Shown here one piece after another: positions 6,602 through 13,803 of a DNA stretch of 18,502 nucleotides. Origin of the DNA: JBEIUL01 sp044356865 (GTDB lineage Bacteria; Planctomycetota; Phycisphaerae; Phycisphaerales; SM1A02); contig JBIKVN010000032.1 in NCBI GenBank assembly GCA_044356865.1, positions 1-18,502 on the forward strand, written 5' to 3'. Made by a program: the position numbers and the translations under genes. A model generated the notes under the pieces. That model saw only the letters and a list, made by a program, of their open reading frames with translations. It searched no databases and was not told the DNA's origin. Each line of letters opens with the position of its first letter. Position 1 is the stretch's first letter.

Positions 6602-7861
6602 TTATGGGCGAGCGTCGGCGCGGCGCAGCAGCCCGACCGCGATCGAGCGGCGACCGAGCGAGGTCCGCCCGTCGATCGGCAGGATCTCGCCGATCGTCGT
6701 CGCCGCGAGGGCGGGGGCGCCGAGCCGCCGCGAGAGGAGCCTCGCGACCTCGACGGGCGACCGGCCGGTGCCGCACCAGGCGAGGGCGGCGAGGGGGGGC
6801 GGCCGTAGCTGCTCGCGGTCGAGCAGCAGGGCGAGATCGGTCGCGTCGGCTTCGGGATCGATGCGGTGGAACCGCACCGTCCGCCCCGGGCGCACCGGCT
6901 CGTCGACCGTGATCGAGCGGTCCCGCCCGATGGCGGTGACCGTCCGCAGTTTCCAGTCACCTCGGCCGCGCCGGGGCTTGGCCGCGTCGATCGCGATGCC
7001 GATCAGGGTGAGGGGCGGCGCCGGCGGGCCGCCCGCCTCGGGCGACCAGCCGATCGCCTCGAGCATCGCTTCCGCGGCCGGACGGCCGGAGAGTTCCTCG
7101 ATCCGGTCTCCCGAGGTGCGGGTGACCACGAGTTCCGGTCCGACTCCGATGCCGCCGAGGGCCGCAAAGGCATCGAGGCGGAGATCGCGGCTGAGCGTGA
7201 GCCCGACGCCGCCCGTCGCGCTTGCCTCGCGATCGAGCACGAGCGAGTTCGCCCCCGCGAGCGAGGCCCCGCTCGCAAGGGCCCCGAAGAACGGGCCGGA
7301 CGAGGGCGTGCGGGCCCGATCCAGCCGTTCCGCGAGGGACCCGGCCGCCAGGGTGAACGGGTCGCCGAGAAGCAACGTCGCGAGCGGCTCGCGGATCCCC
7401 GGGAATCGCCGCGTGACGGTCTCGTCCGACCAGTGCTCGGGGGGACCGTCGGGCAGGTCGATCCGGAAGGGCACGATCGAGCCGCCGGATCCGGCCGCGA
7501 TCGGGATCCGCAGCGCCGCAAGCCCGGGCCCGGCGGGTTCGCCGTCCGATGGGAGGGGCCCCGCGTCCTCGAACGAGGGGTCCGAGGCCGCCACCGCGGT
7601 GGCGGTCATCCCGACGGCGTGTACCGCCCCGCATCCGCCGCGAATCGACTCGACCGCTTCGCCGAGGGCCGCCCGATGGTGGAAGGACGCGACCACGACC
7701 AGGACGGAATCGGTTCCCGGACCTTCATCCGCCCGGCACAGTCTTTCCACCACCTCAAGGGCCGCGGTGCGGCTGTCGAGGTGGTCGCTGAGGCCGACCC
7801 TGGCGGCGGGTTCCTCTTGCGGCCCGGATCGACCGGTTGCGTTCGTCGGCGGCTTGGGCAT
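6602..7861 (-). CDS. FIST-domain (FIST_N + FIST_C) ligand-binding sensory protein
   Basis: A 419-residue protein that fits the FIST family: an N-terminal FIST_N half (about 45-230) and a FIST_C half (about 235-405). Supporting features are the VLVVVASFHHRAAL strand-helix entry, GCGAVHAVGMTATAV, the Gly/Ala-rich GPFFGALASGAS segment preceding LVLDREASATGGVGL, the LLLGDPFTL block, and a late LAALAWCGTGRSP segment equivalent to the conserved 'C.GRG' region of FIST_C. FIST proteins are thought to bind small ligands, perhaps amino acids, and to signal through partner domains. This one has no fused kinase, methyl-accepting or cyclase domain and no signal peptide. It is 68 bases upstream of the gspE/pilB-like gene, in the same direction, and divergent from rpsT. 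The ligand is unknown. Confidence 0.82.
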   Translation of the reverse strand: MPKPPTNATGRSGPQEEPAARVGLSDHLDSRTAALEVVERLCRADEGPGTDSVLVVVASFHHRAALGEAVESIRGGCGAVHAVGMTATAVAASDPSFEDAGPLPSDGEPAGPGLAALRIPIAAGSGGSIVPFRIDLPDGPPEHWSDETVTRRFPGIREPLATLLLGDPFTLAAGSLAERLDRARTPSSGPFFGALASGASLAGANSLVLDREASATGGVGLTLSRDLRLDAFAALGGIGVGPELVVTRTSGDRIEELSGRPAAEAMLEAIGWSPEAGGPPAPPLTLIGIAIDAAKPRRGRGDWKLRTVTAIGRDRSITVDEPVRPGRTVRFHRIDPEADATDLALLLDREQLRPPPLAALAWCGTGRSPVEVARLLSRRLGAPALAATTIGEILPIDGRTSLGRRSIAVGLLRRADARP

Positions 7862-7864
7862 AAT
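7837..7864 (+). promoter_or_regulatory. Predicted promoter for rpsT overlapping the start of the FIST gene
   Basis: TTGCGT (7837-7842) and CATAAT (7859-7864, 5 of 6 to consensus) are separated by 16 bases. Transcription would start near 7871, with a leader of about 58 bases before the rpsT start codon. The -10 box covers the FIST start codon (7861-7859 on the other strand), so the two genes would compete for this DNA. Confidence 0.35.
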
Positions 7865-7928
7865 GCTCGATTCTTCCGAACGACCTGTTTCCCTTTTTCC
7901 GTCCGCCCGACGACCGAGAGACCTCCCC

Positions 7929-8201
7929 GTGCCGAATACCGAATCCGCGAAGAAGCGAGTCCGTCAGAACGCGAAGCGTAACGCCCGCAACAACTGGCGC
8001 AAGCGGACCGTGAAGGTCGAGACGAAGGCCTTCCTCGATGCGGTCGCGAGCGGCGATGCGAAGGCGGCCGAGGCCCAGTTCCGCAAGGTGGCGGGCATCC
8101 TCGACCGGGTCGGTTGCACGAGCACGATGCACCGGAACACCGTCGCCCGCCGCAAGAGCCTGCTGGCGCGGAAGCTGAACGCGATGGCCGCCGCCACCTG
8201 A
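7929..8201 (+). CDS. rpsT: 30S ribosomal protein S20
   Basis: A 90-residue, strongly basic helical protein matching S20, a primary binder of 16S rRNA in the body of the small subunit. The N-terminal NTESAKKRVRQNAKRNARNN block, the middle FRKVAGILDRVG and the C-terminal MHRNTVARRKSLLARKLN are characteristic. The start is a GTG at 7929; no ATG is available at the N-terminus, and the usual 'PN.KSAKKR' beginning follows it directly. S20 genes with non-ATG starts are known (E. coli rpsT uses UUG), and weak initiation is part of its control there; whether that applies here is inference. A weak GAGAG lies 7 bases before the GTG. Divergent from the FIST gene; the CPBP protease gene follows in the same direction after 65 bases. 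Confidence 0.97.
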   Translation: MPNTESAKKRVRQNAKRNARNNWRKRTVKVETKAFLDAVASGDAKAAEAQFRKVAGILDRVGCTSTMHRNTVARRKSLLARKLNAMAAAT

Positions 8202-8237
8202 CGCGACGCGCTCCGGGTGCGGTACCGTTCCGGCCTT

Positions 8238-8253
8238 CCCCGACCGTCCGGGG
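8238..8253 (+). repeat. Short GC hairpin between rpsT and the CPBP gene
   Basis: CCCCG (8238-8242) and CGGGG (8249-8253) pair around a 6-base loop, 37 bases after the rpsT stop. There is no T-run after it, so it could slow or pause transcription at best. In such GC-rich sequence the stem is short enough to arise by chance. Confidence 0.2.
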
Positions 8254-8266
8254 TCGAGCACGGCCG

Positions 8267-9121
8267 ATGCCCCCCACGAGGAAATCCCGGCGAACTACCC
8301 GCGCCGCCGTGGCCGATGGTCTTCCCATGGGTCCGGCGGGTCGCCGCTACCTCGACGAGTCGCGACGACCGCTCGAGATCCTGCTCTTCCTGCTGCCGCT
8401 GGTCTTGCTGTACGAGCTCTGGCTGGTGCTCGAGTTGCGGGGCGGGCCGGCGGTGCTCACGAACAAGGCGCACGAGACGGTCTACCGCTTCCTCGGGCTC
8501 TTCGGCGGCCTGCTCGGGCTGGACGCGAATCCTTCGGGACTCTGGGCCCTCTCGCTGCCGGGCGTGCTCTTGGTGGCGATTCTGCTCGGGTGGCATGTGT
8601 CCTCGCGGAACCCCTGGCGGGTCGAGCCGCGGACGGTCGGACTCATGGCCGTCGAGAGTCTGCTGGCGGCGGCGGCGCTGGTGCTGGTCGCACGGCTGAT
8701 CGCCTCGGTGCCCGGCGGCGGACTGCCGCTCGGTGCGGCGGCCGGCGGCGAGCCGGGCGGCCTGCGTTCGCTCTCGCTCGGGGGAAAGCTCGCGATCTCG
8801 ATCGGCGCGGGGCTGTACGAGGAGATGGTCTTCCGGCTCGGGCTGATGTCGCTCGTCGCGTGGGCCCTCGGCGGCGTGCTCGGCTGGCGCGAGGGGCCGG
8901 CGCTGGCGATCGCGATCGTCGCGTCGGCGGTGCTCTTCGCGATCTACCACCCGCTGCGGGATGCGACCGGCGCGGTCGACCGCCGCCGGCTGGCGTTCTT
9001 CCTCGTGGCGGGGGCGTGGTTCGCGACGCTGTACGCGCTGCGAGGCTTCGGCATCGCGGTCGGCGGGCACGCCGGCTACGACGTGGCGGTCACGCTGCTG
9101 TCCGGCGCCTCGGACGGCTGA
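8267..9121 (+). CDS. CPBP-family (Rce1-like) intramembrane metalloprotease
   Basis: A 284-residue multi-pass membrane protein. Hydrophobic segments lie at about 36-56, 72-84, 92-110, 123-147, 172-183, 188-205, 211-228 and 241-262. The CPBP/Rce1 signature is complete: the paired glutamates and arginine of YEEMVFR (E185, E186, R190), the FAIYH motif with H228, and the final GHAGYD (H268, D272) in the place of the third CPBP motif. Family members cleave substrates within the membrane or, in eukaryotes, CAAX-prenylated proteins; the substrate here is unknown. I chose the ATG at 8267; the ATG at 8327 would drop only a basic, probably disordered N-terminus. It follows rpsT and may be co-transcribed with it. 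Its last 46 bases overlap the 3' end of the convergent magnesium transporter gene. Confidence 0.85.
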   Translation: MPPTRKSRRTTRAAVADGLPMGPAGRRYLDESRRPLEILLFLLPLVLLYELWLVLELRGGPAVLTNKAHETVYRFLGLFGGLLGLDANPSGLWALSLPGVLLVAILLGWHVSSRNPWRVEPRTVGLMAVESLLAAAALVLVARLIASVPGGGLPLGAAAGGEPGGLRSLSLGGKLAISIGAGLYEEMVFRLGLMSLVAWALGGVLGWREGPALAIAIVASAVLFAIYHPLRDATGAVDRRRLAFFLVAGAWFATLYALRGFGIAVGGHAGYDVAVTLLSGASDG

Positions 9122-10131
9122 GCGGGCGGTGGCGTGCCGCCGAGCAGGATCGCCGTCGCGACGGCGAGGTAGATCACCGTCGCCCCGAGGTCGGCGAAGG
9201 CGAGGGCGAGCGGGCCGGCGGCGACGCTCGTCTTCACCTTGAAGGCCCGTCCCAGGGGCGGGATGAGGGCACCGACTCCGGCCGCATAGGCCATCGAGAC
9301 GACGATCGCCAGGAGGAGCGCCATCGGCAGTCCCGGAGGGGCTTCCCACAGGAGTGAAACCGTCGCGACGACCCCGCCGCAGGCGAGGCCGAGGAGGAGC
9401 GAGGTCAAGGCCTCGGTCGAAAGCCGGCGGGCGAGCTGCTTCCGGTCGATCGTGGCGCCGTCGCCGAGCACCTGCAGCACGAGGCTGAGCGATTGCATCG
9501 AGACGCTTTCGGCGAGGGTCAGCACCAGCGGCAGGAAGAGCGCCACCGCGACCGCGGCCTTGAGGGTCTCGGTGAACGCCAGGCCGATCGCGGCGCAGCA
9601 GAGGCCTCCCGCGATGTTGCAGAAGAGCCACGGCATCCGGTCGCGGAAGCCGCGCAGCGCCGAGTTCGAGCGGGCCTGTTCGACATGGACGCCGAGCATC
9701 TGGAAGAGCTGTTCGGCCCGGCGGGCCTCGGAGTACTCGAACGTCCCGTCCGCCCAGACCTGCACGTCCACGGTGCCGAGGAGGCGCCCTTCGCCGTCGA
9801 CCACCGGCAGGGCGAGCAGCCGCATGGTGGCGAAGGTCGCGAGGGCGTCGCCGACGGTCTCGTCGTGGCACAGCGTGACGAGCCGCGGGCTCATGATCGC
9901 GCGGATCGGGGTCTCGGGCGGGCTGAGCAGGAGGGCGCGGATGGGGACGGTGCCGCACAGGCGATCGTCGGAATCCACGGCGTAGACATACAGGATCGGG
10001 CTGTCGATGGTGCGCCCGCGCAGCGTCGCGATCGCCTTTCCCGCGGTGTCGTCGACATGGACGGCGGTGTTCACCGCCGCCATCGCCGCCGTCACCGGCT
10101 GCGTGAGGTCGTGTCGGGAGACCGATTCCAT
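9076..10131 (-). CDS. mgtE: MgtE-type magnesium transporter, short form without MgtE_N domain
   Basis: A 351-residue protein with two CBS domains (about 13-66 and 76-130), a linking helix, and a five-helix membrane domain (about 166-330). The joint sequence FRDRMPWLFCNIAGG is the standard entry to the MgtE pore domain, and D314 in the last helix (AFADLGATVIY) is likely the pore aspartate of the family. The usual N-terminal MgtE_N superhelical domain (about 130 residues), which helps gate the channel by Mg2+ in typical MgtE, is missing. The usual GGNAGTQ segment after the second helix is replaced by ESVSMQSLSL. I chose the ATG at 10131; the frame continues far upstream but that part is antisense to kdsC and lptC. 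Divergent from kdsC, convergent and overlapping with the CPBP gene. Transport of Co2+ or another divalent ion is possible. Confidence 0.88.
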   Translation of the reverse strand: MESVSRHDLTQPVTAAMAAVNTAVHVDDTAGKAIATLRGRTIDSPILYVYAVDSDDRLCGTVPIRALLLSPPETPIRAIMSPRLVTLCHDETVGDALATFATMRLLALPVVDGEGRLLGTVDVQVWADGTFEYSEARRAEQLFQMLGVHVEQARSNSALRGFRDRMPWLFCNIAGGLCCAAIGLAFTETLKAAVAVALFLPLVLTLAESVSMQSLSLVLQVLGDGATIDRKQLARRLSTEALTSLLLGLACGGVVATVSLLWEAPPGLPMALLLAIVVSMAYAAGVGALIPPLGRAFKVKTSVAAGPLALAFADLGATVIYLAVATAILLGGTPPPAQPSEAPDSSVTATS

Positions 10132-10141
10132 CGGGGTGACG

Positions 10142-10149
10142 AGTATAGT
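10142..10149. promoter_or_regulatory. Overlapping divergent -10-like boxes between mgtE and kdsC
   Basis: AGTATAGT contains TATAGT on the plus strand (10144-10149), 6 bases before the kdsC GTG, and TATACT on the minus strand (10147-10142), 10 bases before the mgtE ATG. Each matches the -10 consensus at 5 of 6 positions. The two genes are only 24 bases apart, so promoters must lie here or inside the genes. Transcription would begin at or within about 4 bases of each start codon. No good -35 element is visible on either side. Confidence 0.4.
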
Positions 10150-10155
10150 CCCGCC

Positions 10156-10683
10156 GTGAACGAGACCGACCGCATCCGGCTGCTCTGCCTCGATGTCGAC
10201 GGCGTCCTCACCGACGGCTCGATCTGGCTGTCGGATCGCGGCGAGGAATCGAAAGGATTCCATGTCCGGGACGGCTTCGCGATCCGCCTCTGGCAGCGGC
10301 TCGGCGGGACGGTCGCGGTGATCACCGGGCGCTCGGGGCTGGCCGTGCGGCACCGGCTCGAGGAGCTCGGCGTGCGGCATCTCGTGAACGGGAGTTCCGA
10401 CAAGGGGCACGATCTCGAGCGGCTGCTCGGCGAACTCGGGATCGCGGCTTCGGCGTGCGCGATGGTGGGCGACGACCTTCCCGACCTGCCGGCGATGCGG
10501 CGGTGCGGCCATGCGATCGCGGTCGCCGACGCGGCGGCCGAGGTGCGGGCGGCGGCGGCGTTCGTGACCGCGGCCCGCGGCGGTCATGGGGCGGTGCGCG
10601 AGGCGGTCGAGCATCTCCTGCGGCGCGAGGGGCGGTGGGGCGAGGCTCTCGCGGCGTGCGGTGCCGCCGGCGGTGCGGCGTGA
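10156..10683 (+). CDS. kdsC: 3-deoxy-D-manno-octulosonate 8-phosphate phosphatase (KdsC-type HAD)
   Basis: A 175-residue HAD-superfamily phosphatase of the KdsC class, which releases phosphate from Kdo-8-phosphate in the cytoplasm so that Kdo can be activated for LPS. Motif I is LDVDGVLTDG with nucleophile D13 and acid/base D15; motif II ITGRS is at 56-60; K83 of SDKGHDLERL is motif III; motif IV is GDDLPD with D106/D107. The C-terminal RGGHGAVRE (141-149) is the KdsC hallmark. There is no cap domain, as expected. The start is the GTG at 10156, which lies one -10 distance after a TATAGT box. Its stop overlaps the start of the large LptC-like gene (GTGA), matching the kdsC-lptC order of Gram-negatives. 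A related HAD sugar phosphatase is the only real alternative. Confidence 0.93.
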   Translation: MNETDRIRLLCLDVDGVLTDGSIWLSDRGEESKGFHVRDGFAIRLWQRLGGTVAVITGRSGLAVRHRLEELGVRHLVNGSSDKGHDLERLLGELGIAASACAMVGDDLPDLPAMRRCGHAIAVADAAAEVRAAAAFVTAARGGHGAVREAVEHLLRREGRWGEALAACGAAGGAA

Positions 10684-13600
10684 GCCGAGGCGACCCGCGG
10701 ACGCGCCGGACGGCGATCCTCGCGGTCGCGGGCGTCGCGGCATCGGCCATCGCGATCGCCATCCTGCTGCAGTTCGATCGCGGGTCGGGCGAGGAGGCCG
10801 GGCGGGCCCCGGTCTCGGTTCCGGCGGACCTTCCCGAGCTGGATCCGCTGACCGCGGAGGAGCGTCGCGGGGCGGCCCGAGGTCTCGAGGCGGGCGGCGC
10901 GGTCGGGCTCGAGCGCGGGGCGTGGGTGCAGGTCGCGGCGCCGGACGGGAGTCTCGAGCAGGAGTACCGGGCCGATCGCGTCGAGCCCTTGCCCGACGGC
11001 TGGGTCCGGCTCGAGCGGCCGCGGGCGATTCTCCACCGAGCCGACGGTCGCGTGGTGACGCTGGCCGCCGAGCGGGGAACGGCCCGGATTCCCGGGCGGG
11101 CGCTCGAGGGAGGTTCGCTCGAGGGAGCGGTGGTGATCGAGCTCTTTCGCAGCCCGGCCGAACTCGGCAAGGGCGAGCCGGCGCTGACCGTCGAGGCGAG
11201 CGACGCCGAGTTCGACGGGGTGCTCGGCGAGATCCGATCGAAGGGAGCGATCGCGGTGCGCTCGGGCGAGTCGCGGTTCGACGGGGAAGGGCTTCTGCTG
11301 CGGATCGCTCCGGAAGGAGGCGGCGTCGAGCGGCTGGTGATCGAGCGGGCGACCGCGCCGGCGGTGCTGGTGCGCCGGGCCGTGCCGGTCGGGACGGCCG
11401 AGGTGCCGGAGGGCGGCGCCGCCGTTTCGGCGGCGGGTGGAGCCGCGGTCGCCGCAAGTCCGCCGGCCTCGCCGGCGACGACCCGTTTCCATCGGCTGAC
11501 GCTCGATCGCGAGGTCCGGATCCGTCGCTGGCTTGGCCCGCGCCGCACCGACCTGTCCGGTGACCGGCTCGAGGCGATCTTCAGCCTCGAGGAGGCGAAG
11601 GCGGGAAACCTGATCGCTTCCCGAGCGCGCGACGGCGGGCGCCGCGAGGTCGCGCTGCCCTCGAAGGCCGCGGCGTTCGCGGCGATGGCGATCGCGACCG
11701 CCGCCGACGGGAGCCTCCCCTCGCTCGCGGGCGGAGCGCCCGCCGACGGCGACGAGGTCGCGACGATCGAGTTCGCGGGTTCCCTCACGCTGGTGCCGCT
11801 CGGCCCGGACGAGGATCATCCCGCCCGGCCCGACGCGGTCGAGGCGACGCTCTCCGGCGAGTCGGCGACGCTGGTCGATTCCGGCGACGAGGCCACGGTG
11901 ACGGCGACGCGGCTGCGCTTCCGCTCGAGCGATGACTCGGTGCTCGCTGAGGGCGACGCCCGCCGGCCGCTGTCGATCGAGAGCCCGCGGCTTTCGGCCC
12001 AGGGCCGTTCGTTCTCGCTGTCGCGAACCCTCGGCACGGGCACCTTCATCGGCCCGGGCGAGGTCCGGCTTGGCGAGGGCGGCGAGGAGATCGCGCGGCT
12101 GGCGTCGGATCCCGCGCGGCCGCTGCCCGAGGCGGGGCCGGCGAAGGCGGTGACGATCTCCTTCGGCGAGGCGGTCGAGCTCGAGCTCGGCGCGGGGGCG
12201 GCCGGTGCGTCCGGCGGACTCGGGCCGTTGCGGGCGGCCACCTTCCGCGGCGGCGTCGAGGCGACCGGCGACGATTTCGCGGTGTCGGGCGACACGCTCG
12301 CGGCGCGGTTCGAGGCGGCGGGCGGCGAGAACGACCTGCGCGAGCTGCGGATCGATGGCCGTCCGGTGAACGCCTCGCGGCGCGGGAACGAACGGGGGAC
12401 GCTGCTCGCGCGGCGGCTGGTGCTTTCGCTCACGCCGGACGCCGACGGCTCGCCGGCGCCGGCGACGCTGCGGGCCGAGGGCGGCGTGGTGGCCGCCGAC
12501 ATGAATCAGGCGTTGCGGGCGAAGTCGCTCGAGGTCGGGTTTGTGGATCGTTCCGCCGGCGGGGATCGTTCCGCCGGAGGCGATCGCGACATCGGTCCCG
12601 TCGTGGCCGAGGGCGAGGTCGCGATCGCGCTCGCCGATCGCGTGCGGGCCTGGGGCGAGCGGCTCGACGCCCTCGCGACGGCCCGCACGGTGCGGATCGA
12701 GGATCGGGTGCATCCCGACGGGATCGCGATCGCCCGCGACGCGACGCTCGTCGACCGCCTGCGGTCCGTGCAGTTCGCCGAGGAAGGCCTCGCGGCGCGG
12801 GCCGAGGGCCCCGGTCGCGTGCGTGCCTTCGCCGCGAGCCTCGTGGACGACCGGCTCGAGCCCGGTCCGCGTCCGACGATCGATCGCGAGCCGACGCTGC
12901 TTGGCGAGTGGAACGACGGGCTCTCGTTCCGCGAGACCGACGCGGGCGGCGAGCTCGATCTCGCCGGTGGCGTACGGGTGCGTTCGACGCCTGACCGGAG
13001 CTCGACGGATGCCCTCGACGCCGCCGCGGTGCGGCTGGTGCTCGAGCCAAAGGGCGACGCGGCTTCCCGCGGACTGCGGGCGTTCGTGGCGACCGGTGGC
13101 GAGGCGGGCGAGGCGAGACTCGAGAGCCGTCGCTGGGTCGACGCGGCGCGGACCGACGACCCGCGGCTCTTCCGCCTGACCGGCGGTGAGATCCGCTACC
13201 GCCCGCCGACCCGCGAGGGCGAGGTGCCGGGCGCGGGGACGCTGCTCGTCCACCAGCCCGCCGCCGACGGCCCGCGCCGCGAGGTCGAGGCGGCCGGCGT
13301 CTCGCTCGGGGCCGAGGGCACCACGCGATTCAGCTGGGCGAAGGGGCTCGCGCTGCGGGCCGCGGGCCCGCCCGGTCGCTTCCGCGTCGATCTCGAGGGC
13401 GAGGTCGAGGTGCTGCACGCGGGGATCGGCGCGGGGAAGGCTGCGGGCGAGACCTTCTCGCTGCGCAGCGACCGGCTCGGCGTCGACCTCGGGCGGAACG
13501 ACACGGGCCCGGCCGCGGAGGGCGTCGATCTCGGCGGCACCGCGGAAATCCTCGGGCTCGACGCCGAGGGGCGCATCGCGGTGCGGACCGGGCGGTTCGA

Positions 13601-13781
13601 CCTCGAGTGCGGCTCGTTCCGCTTCGACGCGGCGACGCAGGTGGCGATGGTCACCGCCGCGGACGGCCGCGACGTCAACGTCGTCTTCCGGGACGGAACG
13701 CCGCCCATACGGGCTGCCGAGGTCCGGTGGGATCTTGCCAACGGCGAACTGAAGGCGACCCGGGTGAGCGGCGGGCGCTGA
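10680..13781 (+). CDS. lptC: Very large LptC-like / OstA-like LPS export protein (1033 aa)
   Basis: A single N-terminal transmembrane helix (about residues 11-31, after a basic start) is followed by about 1000 residues rich in Gly, Ala, Arg and charged beta strands. The segment from about 90 to 150 (strand-rich, DRVEPLPDGWVRLERP then ILHRADGRVVTLAAERG) follows the LptC pattern of a beta-jellyroll. Later stretches with 'FRGGVEATGDDFAVSGDTLAARFE' type alternation look like LptA/OstA repeats (about 530-620), and the end (FDLECGSFRFD to VRWDLANGELKATRV) is again OstA-like. E. coli LptC is about 190 residues, so this is five times larger. Start: the GTG at 10680, overlapping the kdsC stop by 4 bases. 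Position after kdsC supports the LPS-transport role; the assignment rests on context and fold pattern. LptA or LptB genes are not in the window. Confidence 0.72.
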   Translation: MSRGDPRTRRTAILAVAGVAASAIAIAILLQFDRGSGEEAGRAPVSVPADLPELDPLTAEERRGAARGLEAGGAVGLERGAWVQVAAPDGSLEQEYRADRVEPLPDGWVRLERPRAILHRADGRVVTLAAERGTARIPGRALEGGSLEGAVVIELFRSPAELGKGEPALTVEASDAEFDGVLGEIRSKGAIAVRSGESRFDGEGLLLRIAPEGGGVERLVIERATAPAVLVRRAVPVGTAEVPEGGAAVSAAGGAAVAASPPASPATTRFHRLTLDREVRIRRWLGPRRTDLSGDRLEAIFSLEEAKAGNLIASRARDGGRREVALPSKAAAFAAMAIATAADGSLPSLAGGAPADGDEVATIEFAGSLTLVPLGPDEDHPARPDAVEATLSGESATLVDSGDEATVTATRLRFRSSDDSVLAEGDARRPLSIESPRLSAQGRSFSLSRTLGTGTFIGPGEVRLGEGGEEIARLASDPARPLPEAGPAKAVTISFGEAVELELGAGAAGASGGLGPLRAATFRGGVEATGDDFAVSGDTLAARFEAAGGENDLRELRIDGRPVNASRRGNERGTLLARRLVLSLTPDADGSPAPATLRAEGGVVAADMNQALRAKSLEVGFVDRSAGGDRSAGGDRDIGPVVAEGEVAIALADRVRAWGERLDALATARTVRIEDRVHPDGIAIARDATLVDRLRSVQFAEEGLAARAEGPGRVRAFAASLVDDRLEPGPRPTIDREPTLLGEWNDGLSFRETDAGGELDLAGGVRVRSTPDRSSTDALDAAAVRLVLEPKGDAASRGLRAFVATGGEAGEARLESRRWVDAARTDDPRLFRLTGGEIRYRPPTREGEVPGAGTLLVHQPAADGPRREVEAAGVSLGAEGTTRFSWAKGLALRAAGPPGRFRVDLEGEVEVLHAGIGAGKAAGETFSLRSDRLGVDLGRNDTGPAAEGVDLGGTAEILGLDAEGRIAVRTGRFDLECGSFRFDAATQVAMVTAADGRDVNVVFRDGTPPIRAAEVRWDLANGELKATRVSGGR
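12547..12582 (+). repeat. Two 18-bp tandem units inside the LptC-like gene
   Basis: Two copies of an 18-base unit beginning GATCGTTCCGCCGG (12547-12564 and 12565-12582) lie head to tail, differing at two bases, and a partial third GATCG follows. They encode DRSAGG twice, ahead of DRD. The unit length keeps the frame. It looks like a recent duplication in a loop. Confidence 0.85.
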
Positions 13782-13803
13782 GCGATTCCCCTCGGGAGCC
13801 GTA

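Noticed and set aside
4680..7928. Plus-strand open frame running into rpsT (1173 codons in total)
   Set aside because: Only the last 90 codons are S20. The rest is antisense to the gspE-like and FIST genes and has no recognisable domain.
10132..11457. Upstream extension of the mgtE frame to a 793-codon protein
   Set aside because: The extension is antisense to kdsC and lptC and is Arg/Pro-rich; MgtE begins naturally at the CBS domains with the ATG at 10131, and the missing MgtE_N domain is not in the extension.
10584..13418. Minus-strand open frame of 944 codons opposite the LptC-like gene
   Set aside because: Its product is Arg/His/Gly/Ala-rich without domains, while the plus strand has a transmembrane anchor, OstA-like strands and a 4-base overlap with kdsC. 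The frame is open because stop codons are AT-rich.
13782..13803. Possible terminator between the LptC-like gene and argJ
   Set aside because: Only a 4-bp stem (TCCC-CTC-GGGA) with no T-run; too weak to call a terminator.
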